Positions 6,462 to 18,600 are shown, counted from the first letter of the stretch. The stretch: DNA of 64,000 nucleotides from Chitinophaga ginsengisoli (GCF_003014595.1 NZ_PYGK01000001.1:864820-928819); one strand, 5' to 3'. The notes: generated by a model from the letters alone, not told the origin. Numbers and translations are program-made.

Positions 6462-8744
6462 ATGGCAAGAAAACAGAACAAGCAGGATGCATTGGATTAC
6501 CATGCATTGGGGCGGCCTGGAAAAATCGAAGTAATACCTACAAAGAACACCAAGACACAATGGGACCTATCCCTGGCCTACTCACCCGGAGTAGCTGAAC
6601 CTTGTAAGGAAATCAACAGAGACGTAGAAAATGTGTACAAATATACCGCCAAGGGTAACCTGGTCGCGGTGATCAGTAACGGTACAGCGGTGTTGGGCCT
6701 GGGAGATATCGGCCCTGAAGCCGGTAAACCCGTGATGGAGGGGAAAGCGGTATTGTTCAAGATATTTGCAGATATCGATGTGTTTGATATTGAGTTGAAT
6801 ACTAAGAATGTAGACGAGTTTGTACAGGTTGTGAAAGCAATGGAACCGACCTTTGGAGGTATCAACCTGGAAGATATCAAGAGTCCGGAATGTTTTGAGA
6901 TCGAAGAGCGCCTGAAAAAGGAACTGAAGATCCCTATCATGCACGATGACCAGCACGGTACAGCCATCATTTCCAGTGCAGCCCTGCTGAATGCCCTGGA
7001 GCTGGTAAAAAAGAAGATCGATAAAGTCCGTATCGTAGTGAATGGCGCCGGGGCAGCAGCTATGGCTTGTGTAAAGCTGTATGTGGCCCTGGGTGTTAAG
7101 AGGGAGAATGTCATCATGTTTGACAAGGATGGTGTGATCAATACTTCCCGTCCTAACCTGTCAGAAATGCATAAACAGTTTGCCACGGCCTCGAAGGTGA
7201 CAGAGCTGGCAGAAGCCTTGAAAGATGCGGATGTATTTGTAGGCTTATCCGTAGGGAACGTAGTAACGCCCAATATGATCAAGAGCATGGCAAAGAACCC
7301 GATCGTCTTCGCGATGGCGAATCCTGATCCGGAGATTGCTTATGATCTGGCTATTGGCTCCCGTCCGGATGTGATTATGGCAACAGGCCGTTCCGATCAT
7401 CCTAACCAGGTGAACAATGTATTGGGTTTCCCGTACATCTTCCGCGGAGCGCTGGACGTACGTGCCACTCAGATCAATGAAGAAATGAAGCTGGCGGCGG
7501 TACACGCCCTGGCAGAACTGGCCAAGGAATCTGTACCCGATATCGTGAACCTGGCTTATAATGAAAAGAACCTCTTCTTCGGACCAAGATATATCATTCC
7601 AAAACCACTGGATCCCCGTTTGCTGAGCCATGTGGCGCCTGCAGTAGCCCGTGCTGCTATGGATAGCGGCGTAGCCCAGCTGCCTATTACCGACTGGGAG
7701 GCCTACATAGAAGTACTGAATAAACGCCTCGGACTGGATAACCAGCTGTTCCGTGTGATTGGTACCAAAGCCCGTCAGGACCCACGTAAGGTGGTATTTG
7801 CAGAAGCAGACAATCTGAAGGTGCTGAAAGCATCGCAGGTGGTGAGAGAAGAAGGTATTGCCTACCCGATCCTGTTGGGTAATGAACTGCGTATCCGTAA
7901 CCTGGCAGCTGAAAATGGTATTGAACTGGACGACACAGTGATCATCGATCCGAAGAGCGATGAGATGCACGATAAACGTCATCAGTTTGGAGAACTCTTC
8001 TTCAAAAAACGCCAGCGTAAAGGTTTCAATCAGTATGAAGCAAAAAAGGTAATGCGTGAGCGTAACTACTTCGGCTGTATGCTGGTGGAAACAGGAGAGG
8101 CAGATGCATTGATCTCTGGTCTGACACGTAACTACCCAGATACCATCCGTCCGGCCTTACAGGTAATCGGTACTGAGGAGAATGCGAAGCGCGTGGCTGG
8201 TATGTATATCATCAATACCAAGCGCGGACCACTGTTCCTGGGAGATACTACCGTAAACTTCAATCCTACGGCGGAAGAATTGGCAGAGATCACCATGCTG
8301 GTGGCCAATGAAGTAAGACAGTTCAACATCACACCACGCATTGCGATGTTGTCTTACTCCAACTTCGGCTCCAGTCCAACCCCTGAAGCGCAGCTGGTAA
8401 GCAGGGCGCGTGAAATTGTAAAACAAAAAGATCCTACCCTGATAGTAGATGGAGAGATCCAGGCAGCTATGGCCTTCAACCAGGAGATCCTGAAGGATAG
8501 TTATCCTTTCAGTGAGCTGCTGGGACAGGAAGTGAACACCCTGATCTTCCCTAATCTTGCAGCAGGTAATATTGCATACAATCTTCTCCAGGAAGTGGCC
8601 GGCTTCGATGCCATCGGGCCGGTGCTGCTGGGTATGAAGAAACCTGTGCACATCCTCCAGTTGGGCAGCACTGTACGTTCTATTGTGAACATGGTGAATA
8701 TTGCCGTGGTGGATGCGCAGCATAAGTGCTGCGACGGGAAATAA
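6462..8744 (+). CDS. maeB: NADP-dependent malic enzyme with phosphotransacetylase-like C-domain
   Basis: The 760-residue protein decarboxylates malate to pyruvate while reducing NADP, linking the TCA cycle to pyruvate and NADPH supply. The N-terminal ~420 residues are the malic enzyme module (AYSPGVAEPC, then GDIGPEAGKPVMEGK, HDDQHGTA, and the nucleotide-binding VVNGAGAAAMACVKLY). Residues about 430-760 form a phosphate acetyl/butyryl transferase-like domain, the usual MaeB architecture, where that domain is regulatory rather than catalytic. The start at 6462 (MARKQNK) is preferred over an upstream in-frame codon at 6399, whose 21 extra residues overlap the probable promoter. Monocistronic as far as can be seen. 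Confidence 0.93.
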   Translation: MARKQNKQDALDYHALGRPGKIEVIPTKNTKTQWDLSLAYSPGVAEPCKEINRDVENVYKYTAKGNLVAVISNGTAVLGLGDIGPEAGKPVMEGKAVLFKIFADIDVFDIELNTKNVDEFVQVVKAMEPTFGGINLEDIKSPECFEIEERLKKELKIPIMHDDQHGTAIISSAALLNALELVKKKIDKVRIVVNGAGAAAMACVKLYVALGVKRENVIMFDKDGVINTSRPNLSEMHKQFATASKVTELAEALKDADVFVGLSVGNVVTPNMIKSMAKNPIVFAMANPDPEIAYDLAIGSRPDVIMATGRSDHPNQVNNVLGFPYIFRGALDVRATQINEEMKLAAVHALAELAKESVPDIVNLAYNEKNLFFGPRYIIPKPLDPRLLSHVAPAVARAAMDSGVAQLPITDWEAYIEVLNKRLGLDNQLFRVIGTKARQDPRKVVFAEADNLKVLKASQVVREEGIAYPILLGNELRIRNLAAENGIELDDTVIIDPKSDEMHDKRHQFGELFFKKRQRKGFNQYEAKKVMRERNYFGCMLVETGEADALISGLTRNYPDTIRPALQVIGTEENAKRVAGMYIINTKRGPLFLGDTTVNFNPTAEELAEITMLVANEVRQFNITPRIAMLSYSNFGSSPTPEAQLVSRAREIVKQKDPTLIVDGEIQAAMAFNQEILKDSYPFSELLGQEVNTLIFPNLAAGNIAYNLLQEVAGFDAIGPVLLGMKKPVHILQLGSTVRSIVNMVNIAVVDAQHKCCDGK

Positions 8745-8856
8745 CTAAAAAGATACGTGATCAGGAATTGGGTATCGGGCATCTGATACAGCGGTATACG
8801 CCGCAGTATTGAATGCCGGATGCTTAATTCCTGATTTTTTTGATTGATATTTGGGT

Positions 8857-9888
8857 ATGCAGCAGATATCCAAGAAGAAAGCTTTTTTCCCGCTGAACCC
8901 TGCATTCAGGGGATACCTCAAACTGTATGAGAGAGAGGTGAGATTGCCCATCTCTTATGAGGAGCTACGTTATTACGATAACAGCATTCCTGTGTACGAT
9001 AAGGAGGGTAAGGATACTTTATGGGAGTCCGTATTTTATCCGCAGAGCATGTATCATCAGTTACAGGCGGGCCTGAAGAGGATCTATTCCATCCTGAAAG
9101 CGGGCGGTGATCAGACTGCAGAAGAGCACCTGGAAGTGGAACGTATCGATTATTGTACCTTCGGTAATTCCCACCCTTTCCGGATCAGGATCCGGAATAC
9201 GTACAATGACGTATACGATTATTTTTATGTCAAGATCGCAGACGCCTCCCGTATTTATGGGCTGGAGCTGGAACATATATTATCCCCCTACTGGATCAGT
9301 TATCTGATCGATGGCAATACGCTGGTAGAAGAGCATATTGCCGGTGTACCGGGCGATCAGTTCATCCTTCACTACCTGAACAGGCCCGAGTTCAATCCAA
9401 AACGTATAGCCAAGGAGTTTGTGAAGTTCAATGAACGCTGTTTCGTGCGTTTGCTGGGTGATATGCGTTCCTATAATTTCGTTTTTGATATTACCCAGGA
9501 CTTTGACGATGTGCAGTTCCGCATACGTGCCATTGATTTTGATCAGCAGTTCTATGAAGGGAAACGGACGCTTTACATGCCGCAGTTCTTCAAGGAGAAC
9601 CGGGTCTTCGTGGAGCTGGCCATGAAACACCTGAACGCAGAAGTGGTAAAGCAGTATCAGCAGGAGGAGCGTTCTGTAATAGCCCGGAGGATCAAGACAC
9701 AACGGCACCGTATAAAAGATCTCAGGGATGTGATCATGACAGACCAGGTATCATTCCCTGAAAAGGTAGCCCAGCTGGGTCATGAGCTGGCTGAGTACTA
9801 TGATGACCCTGTGTTTTCCCGTTGTAAGACAATGGGTGAGATCATTGAACGTAGTCTGAAGCGGTTACTGGTAAGAAGTCTTAAATGA
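8857..9888 (+). CDS. Uncharacterised protein with a kinase-like residue pattern
   Basis: I do not recognise the family. Of 343 residues, the central part contains, in the right order and spacing, a pattern like protein-kinase/aminoglycoside-phosphotransferase folds: YFYVKIAD (Lys126, as the ATP-binding lysine), LELEHI (helix C glutamate), LVEEHIAGVPGD (hinge), LLGDMRSYNFVFD (Asp202 and Asn207, as the catalytic loop) and IRAIDFDQQ (Asp227, as the metal-binding aspartate). The C-terminus is charged and helical. No signal peptide is seen, so it is probably cytoplasmic. The stop overlaps the longest frame of the next gene, and co-transcription with mlaE-mlaF is likely. ATG 8857 is preferred to the TTG at 8851. 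The kinase reading is inference. Confidence 0.6.
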   Translation: MQQISKKKAFFPLNPAFRGYLKLYEREVRLPISYEELRYYDNSIPVYDKEGKDTLWESVFYPQSMYHQLQAGLKRIYSILKAGGDQTAEEHLEVERIDYCTFGNSHPFRIRIRNTYNDVYDYFYVKIADASRIYGLELEHILSPYWISYLIDGNTLVEEHIAGVPGDQFILHYLNRPEFNPKRIAKEFVKFNERCFVRLLGDMRSYNFVFDITQDFDDVQFRIRAIDFDQQFYEGKRTLYMPQFFKENRVFVELAMKHLNAEVVKQYQQEERSVIARRIKTQRHRIKDLRDVIMTDQVSFPEKVAQLGHELAEYYDDPVFSRCKTMGEIIERSLKRLLVRSLK

Positions 9889-9929
9889 GCAGACGGCTTC
9901 AGGGCTATGTAGTCCCGACTATTTTTCGC

Positions 9930-9937
9930 TATCTTTG
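9930..9937 (+). promoter_or_regulatory. -7 box just upstream of mlaE
   Basis: TATCTTTG ends 7 nt before the ATG at 9945. It suggests an internal promoter for the transporter genes with almost no leader, and it decides against the longer frame that opens at 9885. No TTG is found about 19 nt upstream. Confidence 0.45.
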
Positions 9938-9944
9938 GCCAGTT

Positions 9945-10688
9945 ATGGAATTTAGATTCTTTCATCATTTCGGAAGCTACCTGCTTATGCTAAAAGGCAT
10001 GTTTTCCCGCCCGGAAAACATGAAAATGTTCTGGCGGGAGTTTATGCGGCAGTGTGTGGATATAGGCATCGGATCGTTTGGCATTGTATTTATCATTTCG
10101 TTGTTCATGGGAGGGGTGACCACCCTGCAGATTGCTTATCAGCTGGTAAGCCCACTCATTCCCAAATCCACCATTGCACAGGTAGTGAGGGATACCATCA
10201 TTCTTGAATTTGCACCTACACTGACTTGTATCGTACTGGCAGGTGTAGTAGGTTCCAAGATAGCTTCAGAGCTGGGTAATATGCGTGTATCTGAACAGAT
10301 AGATGCACAGGAGATCATGGGTATCAATACAAAAGGATACCTGATCCTACCCAAAATCCTGGCGGCATTGATCATGATACCTTGTCTGATCTCCATTGCC
10401 GGCTTCCTGGGTATCTGGGGAGGAGAGAAAGCAGGTGAGCTGGGAGGTATTTTATCTTCGGAACAATACTGGCAGGGGCTTAGACAGGAATTCAAGGCGT
10501 ATAACATCTTTTTTGCCTTGTTTAAGTCGTTCGTATTTGCCTTCATTATTGCCAGTGTACCTTCCTATTATGGATATAATGTGGAGGGGGGCGCTTTAGA
10601 GATCGGTAAGGCAAGTACCAGTGCTGTGGTGGTAACCTGCGTGCTGATATTATTCATGGATTACCTGCTGGCAGCACTATTGTTATAA
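9945..10688 (+). CDS. mlaE: MlaE-type ABC transporter permease
   Basis: A 247-residue inner-membrane permease of the MlaE/YrbE family, which with an MlaF ATPase and an MCE-domain protein moves phospholipids between the inner and outer membranes. Hydrophobic helices are seen at about residues 35-65 (IGSFGIVFIISLFMGGVTTL), 85-105, 130-155 and 195-245, with the conserved EFAPTLT and SKIASELGNMRVSEQIDA stretches. The start at 9945 (MEFRFFHHFG) is chosen from the adjacent -7 box; the frame is open to 9885, overlapping the previous gene by 4 nt. The ATPase gene follows at 77 nt. The MCE partner (mlaD) is not next to it. Confidence 0.9.
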   Translation: MEFRFFHHFGSYLLMLKGMFSRPENMKMFWREFMRQCVDIGIGSFGIVFIISLFMGGVTTLQIAYQLVSPLIPKSTIAQVVRDTIILEFAPTLTCIVLAGVVGSKIASELGNMRVSEQIDAQEIMGINTKGYLILPKILAALIMIPCLISIAGFLGIWGGEKAGELGGILSSEQYWQGLRQEFKAYNIFFALFKSFVFAFIIASVPSYYGYNVEGGALEIGKASTSAVVVTCVLILFMDYLLAALLL

Positions 10689-10765
10689 GTAATCCATCTG
10701 CTACAGATAACAGAAAGGGAACATTCCCTGTTTGGTAGCCCCGGATTCATAATTCGTAATTGTTT

Positions 10766-11569
10766 ATGATTGAATTGGTTAATATTAAGAAAGGCTTTGG
10801 AGATAAGATCATTCTACCGGATGTATCTGCCGTGATGGAGACCGGGAAAGTGAACCTGATTATCGGTACCAGTGGCAGTGGAAAGACGGTGATGATGAAA
10901 TGTATGGTGGGATTGATGCCGGTGGATGCCGGTAAGGTGGTGTACGACGGGAAGGATTTTACGAATATGAATGAGCATGAGAAGAAGGAGATCCGCCAGC
11001 AGATAGGGATGCTTTTCCAGGGATCGGCCCTGTTTGACAGTATGACGGTGGAGCAGAATGTGATGTTCCCGCTGGATATGTTCGGGAAAGGTACCCTCCG
11101 GGAAAAGAAGACCCGTGTGATGGAGTGCCTGGAGAGGGTGAATTTAAAAGAAGCAGCAAAAAAGTTCCCGGCTGAGATCAGCGGGGGGATGAAAAAGAGG
11201 GTAGGAATCGCCCGGGCGATCGTACTGAACCCTAAATACCTGTTCTGTGACGAGCCTAATTCCGGTCTGGACCCCCAGACTTCTTTGTTGATAGACAAGC
11301 TTATCAAAGAATTAACACTTGAGTATAACATCACTACGGTGATCAATACGCACGATATGAATACCGTAATGGAAAGCGGGGACCATATCGTATATATGTA
11401 CCAGGGGCGTAAACAGTGGGAGGGAAGTAATAAAGACATCGTTTTCAGTAAAGATGAGAAGCTGAATGACTTTATCTTCGCATCCGAATTCCTCCGGGAT
11501 GCGAAAGAGATGAGGCAGATGGAAATGTTCCAGGACCAGAACTGGCGGAACCGGATCAAAAAAGATTGA
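10766..11569 (+). CDS. mlaF: MlaF-type ABC transporter ATP-binding protein
   Basis: A 267-residue ABC ATPase that powers the MlaE permease encoded just upstream. Walker A is GTSGSGKTV (about residues 35-43), the Q-loop lies in GMLFQGSALFDSMTV, the signature is ISGGMKKRVGIARAI (the MlaF-type SGGM variant), Walker B is YLFCDEPNSGLD, and the switch histidine is in NTHDMNTV. The ATG at 10766 is preferred to the TTG at 10760 because the family starts MIELxNIxKxFG. The sucD promoter begins right at the stop codon of this gene. Confidence 0.93.
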   Translation: MIELVNIKKGFGDKIILPDVSAVMETGKVNLIIGTSGSGKTVMMKCMVGLMPVDAGKVVYDGKDFTNMNEHEKKEIRQQIGMLFQGSALFDSMTVEQNVMFPLDMFGKGTLREKKTRVMECLERVNLKEAAKKFPAEISGGMKKRVGIARAIVLNPKYLFCDEPNSGLDPQTSLLIDKLIKELTLEYNITTVINTHDMNTVMESGDHIVYMYQGRKQWEGSNKDIVFSKDEKLNDFIFASEFLRDAKEMRQMEMFQDQNWRNRIKKD

Positions 11570-11570
11570 T

Positions 11571-11600
11571 TTGGAATTTGGGATTAGGACTTTAATTTTG
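11571..11600 (+). promoter_or_regulatory. Consensus promoter of sucD
   Basis: TTG (11571-11573), 19 nt and TAATTTTG (11593-11600) match the Bacteroidota consensus exactly. It begins 1 nt after the mlaF stop and gives a leader of about 30 nt. Confidence 0.7.
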
Positions 11601-11633
11601 CCGATATCATTATAAAACAATAAACCAAGCGCG

Positions 11634-12515
11634 ATGAGTGTTTTAGTTAATAAGCATAGCAAAGTGATTGTACAGGGCTTTACCGGTACAGAAGGCACAT
11701 TCCATGCCACACAGATGATAGAATATGGCACGCAGGTAGTAGGCGGCGTTACGCCGGGAAAAGGCGGCACCAAGCACCTGGATCGTCCGGTTTTCAATAC
11801 AGTAGATGATGCTGTAAAGGCTACCGGCGCGAATGTTTCTATCATTTTCGTTCCACCAGGATTCGCTGCGGACGCTATCATGGAAGCTGCCGAAGCAGGT
11901 ATTGAACTGATCGTATGTATCACTGAGGGCATTCCCGTTCAGGATATGATCAGGGCTAAAAACTTCCTGGTTGGCCGTAAGAGCCGTCTGATCGGACCTA
12001 ACTGCCCTGGTGTAATCACTGCTGAAGAAGCTAAAGTAGGCATCATGCCGGGTTTCATTTTCAAGAAAGGTAACATCGGTATCGTATCCAAATCCGGTAC
12101 TTTAACATATGAGGCTGCAGACCAGGTAGTTAAAGCTGGTCTGGGTGTTTCTACCGCTATTGGTATCGGTGGTGACCCGATCATTGGTACCCCTACCAAA
12201 GATGCGGTTGAGCTGCTGATGAACGATCCTGAAACTGTAGGTATCATCATGATCGGTGAGATCGGTGGTAGCATGGAGGCTGACGCTGCAAAATGGATCA
12301 AAGAACACGGTACCAAGCCTGTAGTTGGTTTCATCGCGGGCCAGACTGCTCCTCCGGGCCGTCGTATGGGTCATGCTGGTGCTATCATCGGTGGTGCTGA
12401 TGATACTGCAGCTGCCAAGATGAAGATCATGGCTGAATGTGGTGTGCACGTAGTAGAAAGCCCTGCTAACATTGGTAAGACAATGGCGGAAGTGCTGAAA
12501 ACTGTGAAAGCATAA
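11634..12515 (+). CDS. sucD: Succinate-CoA ligase alpha subunit
   Basis: The alpha subunit of the TCA-cycle succinyl-CoA synthetase; with the beta subunit it converts succinyl-CoA to succinate with substrate-level formation of ATP or GTP. The 293 residues include the CoA-binding Rossmann part ([20 protein letters not shown]), the GPNCPG motif and the phosphorylated active-site histidine His247 in [12 protein letters not shown]. The beta subunit gene sucC is not adjacent, so the two are encoded apart. The gene has its own consensus promoter and a strong terminator. Codon use is highly biased (GGT, GTA, CTG), as expected of an abundant enzyme. Confidence 0.96.
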   Translation: MSVLVNKHSKVIVQGFTGTEGTFHATQMIEYGTQVVGGVTPGKGGTKHLDRPVFNTVDDAVKATGANVSIIFVPPGFAADAIMEAAEAGIELIVCITEGIPVQDMIRAKNFLVGRKSRLIGPNCPGVITAEEAKVGIMPGFIFKKGNIGIVSKSGTLTYEAADQVVKAGLGVSTAIGIGGDPIIGTPTKDAVELLMNDPETVGIIMIGEIGGSMEADAAKWIKEHGTKPVVGFIAGQTAPPGRRMGHAGAIIGGADDTAAAKMKIMAECGVHVVESPANIGKTMAEVLKTVKA

Positions 12516-12541
12516 TAACCAATAGGTTATGTACTATATTG

Positions 12542-12578
12542 TCCTCCCACGGGTGCATCCGTCGGGAGGATTTTTTTT
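12542..12578 (+). terminator. Terminator after sucD
   Basis: TCCTCCC and GGGAGGA pair, with further inner pairing ACGG/CCGT around GTGCAT, followed by eight T residues. Confidence 0.9.
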
Positions 12579-12669
12579 GTCCCCAAGGTTATTTTGTTGA
12601 CTTTTATACCGGAACCCTGTGGAATAGGAACTTTTTTCGCATCCTATTCCGGAGATAAATGAAATTCAA

Positions 12670-15600
12670 ATGCTATCCCATATGCGTCTTATCGTAGCCA
12701 TTTTTATTTTTTCAATTTTAAGCTGTAAATCTGTTATGGCCCAATTTAACTATGACACCCACTGGAAGAAGGTACAGGAATTAGACGGGAAAGGCCTGCT
12801 CAGATCAGCTTTGCTGGAACTGGATGTGATCTCGGAGAATGCTGCGAAACAGCAGAATGAGGTACAGTTACTGAAGACTTACATCTACCGCATCAAATAT
12901 GTGGCTAACCTGGAAACGGAGAAGAATGAAAAGGACAAGAATGTAAGTTGGAAGACACAGACCTTTTCTCCCACTGCCCGGGCCATTATGAAAAGTCTGC
13001 AGGGGGAGACCCTGCAACGCTACCTGGAGGACAACAGGTTTCAATTATACGAGCGTACAGACATCAAAGGTGATACATCGACAGATGTTTCCACCTGGAG
13101 CGAAGCGCGTCTTCACCGGGAGATAACCGCCGCTTATGAAGCCTCTTTACAGGACATCCCTGCGTTGAAGAAGGTGGATATCAGCAAATATGAGGATATC
13201 CTGCAGGCGGGTAAGGGGAATGGCCGGAAACTGCGCCCTACACTATATGACCTGGTCGCTCACCGCGCCCTGGATTATTACAAGTCAGGAGAGAGCCAGA
13301 TCACGAGTCCTGAAAATCAGTTTGAGCTGACAGATCCTGCTGCTTTCGCTACCGCGGATGTTTTTATGCAACACAAGTTTGCTACTACAGATTCAGCATC
13401 CCTTCAATACAAGGCTTTATTGCTGCTGCAGGATTTGATGCGTTTCCATGCTAAAGACAAGACTGCATTGCTTGATCTTGACCTGGAAAGAACCACCTAT
13501 ATGAACCAGGTAGGAGTGATGCCTGATAAGGAAGCGCTGTATGTAAAGCTGCTGAAAGCCCAGGAAAAAGCTTATGAAGGAGAGAAAGAGATGACACAGG
13601 TGCTGTCTCAGCTGGCCTATTATTATTTTAATGAAGGAAATAAAAAAGATGCCACTGTTGCAGAAGGTATGACACCGGCAGCCGCCATGCAGCTGGCAAA
13701 AACACTTTGTGAAAAGGCGATAGCACTGGCGCCTGTTTCTGTGGGCGGCGCAAGCTGTTTCGACCTGCTGCAGGGCATCAAAGGGGAAGCGCTCAGGTTG
13801 GAAACGGAACTGGTTAACCTGCCGGATATGCCTTTCCGCACACTGGTGACTTACAGGAATACAGACAAGATCTATCTGAGAGTGGTACGCATCGATGAGG
13901 CTTTCCGTAACTCGCTGCGTGAAGCCCAGGAGGACTATCGCGATACGACCAATAAATACTGGCGTTCAATTGTAGGCAAACAGCCATTGAAGACATGGGA
14001 ACAGGCCATGACAGGATCAGCAGATTTCAGGGAGCATGCAGCAGAGATAAAAATAGATGCGTTGCCCTTGGGTCTATATATGGTGATCGCCAGTGTGAAT
14101 AAGGATTTTAGCTTACGTGAGAATCTGTTGGCGATACAGTTCATCCATGTGTCGAACATCAGTTATATACTACGCGAATATAATGAAGACGATATCACCA
14201 GCAGGTATTACACCCTGCACAGGCAAACAGGTCAACCGCTGCCAGGTACAAAACTGACCGTCTGGGGCCATAATGAAAGCGGAAGGGCCAGTAAGTTAAC
14301 ACAGTTGCAGACTTACACCGCTAATAAAGATGGTGTGATAGACGTGAATTGGGATAACAAACGTCAGAATGTAAGACTGGAATGGAAGAATGGCGAGGAC
14401 CAGCTGTTTATAGACGATTTTAAGTACGTATACAACTATAAGTATCAGCAACAGTCAAACGAGTTAAAAGACCAGCATAACAGCTTTATTTTCACAGACA
14501 GGGCTATTTACCGTCCGGGTCAGACACTCTATTTTAAAGGGATTGCGCTGACCGCTAATCCTGGTGGTGCAAAGAGTAAAGTGATGCCTGGGCTGAAGAC
14601 AAAGGTAGAGTTGTATGATGTGAATGGAGAGTTGGTAGATACACTTACCGTAACAACGAATGAATACGGTGCTTACTCAGGTAAATTCACATTGCCAACA
14701 GGACGCCTGAATGGTGAATTCCACCTGCAGGAAACCGGCGGGATTGCATATACTGCTTTCCAGGTGGAAGAGTATAAGCGTCCGAAATTCTATGTGGAAT
14801 TTGAGCCGGTGAAAGGTACCTATCGTGTGAACGATTCAGTAAAAGTCACGGGTAAAGCATTGGCTTATGCTGGAAACAATATAGATGGTGCACAGGTGCA
14901 ATACCGTGTAACCAGGAGAGCACGTTTCCCTTATCCATGGCTGATGTGGAGAATGCCATTCCAGAGTGAGTCCCGCGAGATCGTTCATGGAGAGGTAAAG
15001 ACGGCCGCGGATGGTACTTTCAGCATTACTTTCCCAGCACTGCCTGATCTCAAAGTACCCGCTGCACTGAAACCTGTATTCTCATATGCTGTTTCTGCTA
15101 CTGTTACTGATATCAATGGAGAGACACATAGTGGAGACCAGATGGTAAGTGCCGGTTACCAGGCGTTGGAAATTAAATTGAATCTGCCGGGTACTGTATT
15201 GCAGAAAGACCTCGATTCTGTTAAGATCATCACACAAAATCTCAATGGCTCATTCGAAGCTGCAGAAGTAGCAGTGAGTGTAAGTCCGGTAAAACCGCCT
15301 GCACGTTTATTGCGCAGCAGATACTGGGCTAAACCTGACCAGTTTGTGATACCACAGGAAGCGTACGAAAAAGCATTCCCGCATGACATCTATAATGATG
15401 AAGATAACAATGAAAGCTGGATAAGGGAACAGGCGGTGCTGACACAATCGGTTACTACCAGTGAAAAAGGCAATGTACATCTGGCGAAAGAAAAATTAGC
15501 TGCAGGATGGTATGAGCTGAAAGCAAGTACCAAAGATAAATATGGTGAAGAAGTAGTGCAGAAGCAGGTGTTTGAAGTGGTAGATCTGTCGGAGAAGAAA

Positions 15601-18600
15601 TTATCTTACCCTGTATATGTATGGAAATATGCAGATGCAAAGCCTGTAGAGCCAGGAGAGAAAAAACAGATCCGTATCGGTTCCTCTGCCACGGATGTAC
15701 ATGTACTGCAACTGTTAACGCAGTCAGAGAAGAAAGAAGCCTTCAGTAGTTTTAATATCAACGGAACGATTGAGAACAGAGATTATACAGCTTTAGAATC
15801 CGACAGGGGCAATGCGGTATTCCAGTATGCTTTTGTAAAAGATAACAGGGTATATACACTGGCAGAAACCGTCAACGTGCCATGGTCGAATAAACAATTG
15901 GATGTAACGATTGCTTCTCATCGTGATAAATTATTACCTGGAGAAAAAGAGAAGTGGCAGGTAAAGATCAAAGGTTATAAAGGAGAGCAGGTAGCTGCTG
16001 AAATGGTGGCTTCTATGTTTGATGCATCGCTGGATGAATTCCGCAGACAAGACTGGTCTGTACCTTCAGTAATGCCGGAACTGTATGCTTTCCGCTTCTG
16101 GACAGCGGAAGACAACTTTAAGAGAACAATGTCTATTAACCGGGATGACATTACCCGTAAGAGCAGACCAGAACTGCCAGCCTTCGCGTATGATGACCTG
16201 AATTGGTTTGGCTGGTATTTGTCAGGTGCATATTTATTGCTGGATGATAAGGAAGTGAGCATTGTGGGATATTCTGAGGGCATTCGACGCAGAATGTATG
16301 GTAAGCTATCCGGAGCAAGACCGGGCGCTGTCATGGCTGAAGCCGCTGTGTCGAAAGCTCTGCCGGCGCCTGCACCGGCGATGGTGAAGGCTGATATGGA
16401 AGTTGTTGATGCTAAGAAAGTGGCTTCATTGGAGCAAACCGGAGGGGCAAAAGCAGAAGATTCAGCTAAAGCATTGGATCAGAATGGCAGCGGTATTTCT
16501 AAACCTGCCGACAATATTCAACCGCGTAAAAACTTCAACGAAACAGCATTCTTCCTGCCTGAACTGCATACAGATAAAGATGGCAATATTAGTTTCGACT
16601 TTACAGTGCCGGAAGCATTGACCCGCTGGCGCTTCCTGTCTCTTGCGCATACAAAGGACGCTGCTTTCGGTATGGCAGAAACCAGTATCGTAACACAGAA
16701 ACCGCTGATGGTACAGCCGAATGCACCGCGTTTCATGCGTGAGGGCGATAGGATGGAGTTCTCTGCCAAGATCAGCAACCTGGCAGATAGTACACTGAAA
16801 GGAGAAGCAAGACTTGAACTGCTGGATGCAAGGACTATGCAGCCTGTGGATGGATGGTTCCAGAACCTGTTCCCTGTACAGCATTTCACTGTGGAGAAAG
16901 GGCAGAGTACAGCAGTGAGTTTCCCGGTACAGATCCCATTCAACTTCAACAGTTCACTCGTATACCGTGTGGTAGCACAATCCGGTATCTACAGCGATGG
17001 TGAGGAAAATGCATTACCTGTATTGACTAATAGTACGCTGGTAACTGAGACATTACCGTTGTCTATGCGTGGCGATGGTACCCGTACATTCACGATGCCT
17101 AAGCTGTTAAAGAGCGGCGACTCTGAAACTTTACAACAGCATTCCTTCACATTGGAGTTCTCTGGTAATCCCGCCTGGTATGCAGTGCAGGCACTGCCTT
17201 ACCTGATGGAATATCCATATGAATGTTCTGAACAGATCTTCAACAGGTTCTATGCAAATACACTGGCTACTTACATTGTCAATGCATTACCTGGTGTGAA
17301 GAACATTTTTGAGAAATGGCGTACTACAGATACATCTGCATTGCAGAGCAACTTGCAGAAGAATGAGGAACTGAAAGCAGTATTGTTACAGGAAACGCCA
17401 TGGGTGCTGGAAGCAAAGAATGAATCTGAACAGAAGAAACGCATAGCTTTGTTATTCGATCTGCAACGTATGAGCAGCGAACAACAGAGAGCAGTGAATC
17501 AGCTGGTGGAACGTCAGATGGGGAATGGGGCTTTCCCATGGTTTAATGGTATGTGGGAAGACCGTTACATCACCCAATATATCATCGCTGGTTTCGGTCG
17601 CTTACGTGAAGTGGGTGCATTGAAAAATGAAGATGAAGCGAGAAGCATGATCACCAAAGGTCTCAATTATATTGACAGAGCGATTGATGTAACTTATCGC
17701 AGTCTGAAACAAGATAAGGCAGATATGAATGCTCAGTGGATCGGGTATATTGAAGCGCACTATTTGTATACACGCAGTCTGTTTAAAGGTGAAGAGGTTG
17801 CCGGTGCATATCGTGAAGCCTATCTGTATTACCTCGCACAGGCTAAGAAATACTGGATGAAGATGGATGTATATCCGCAGGCGATGCTGGCGATCGCACT
17901 GAAGAAAGGTGGTGATGTTAAAACCGCTACTGAGATCATCAACTCATTAAAAGAACGCGCTATTAACAACGATGAACTGGGAATGACCTGGAAAGAGCTA
18001 CGTGGTGGTTACTGGTGGTATCAGGCGCCTGTAGAATCGCAGGCTATGCTGATCGCTGCTTTCAAAGAAGTGACCAACGATACCACAGCTGTCGGCGATA
18101 TGAAGACATGGTTGCTCAAGAACAAACAAACCAATAACTGGAATACCACCAAAGCTACAGCTGACGCATGTTATGCAATGCTGCTGGGTGGTAGTAACTG
18201 GTTAGCCGCTACACCGGAAATAGATATCAAAGCAGGTAGCGTAACTGTGAGCAGTGAGAAAGAAAAAACAGAGGCAGGTACTGGTTACTTTAAAAAGCGT
18301 TTCAATACCAACGAAGTGAAACCTGCCATGGGGAATATCGCAGTAACGGTGAAAGGCAGTAAAGGTCAGCCGTCATGGGGCGCTGTGTACTGGCAGTATT
18401 TCGAACAACTGGATAAGATCACTTCGGCAGAGACTCCGCTGAAACTGGAGAAACAATTGTTCATAGAAAGGAATACAGCTAATGGTCCTGTATTGACTAC
18501 CATTGAAGATGGTAACAGCCTTAAAGTGGGTGACAAAGTGAAGGTACGTATCGTGATGAAATCTGACCGTGATATGGAATATATCCACCTGAAAGACATG

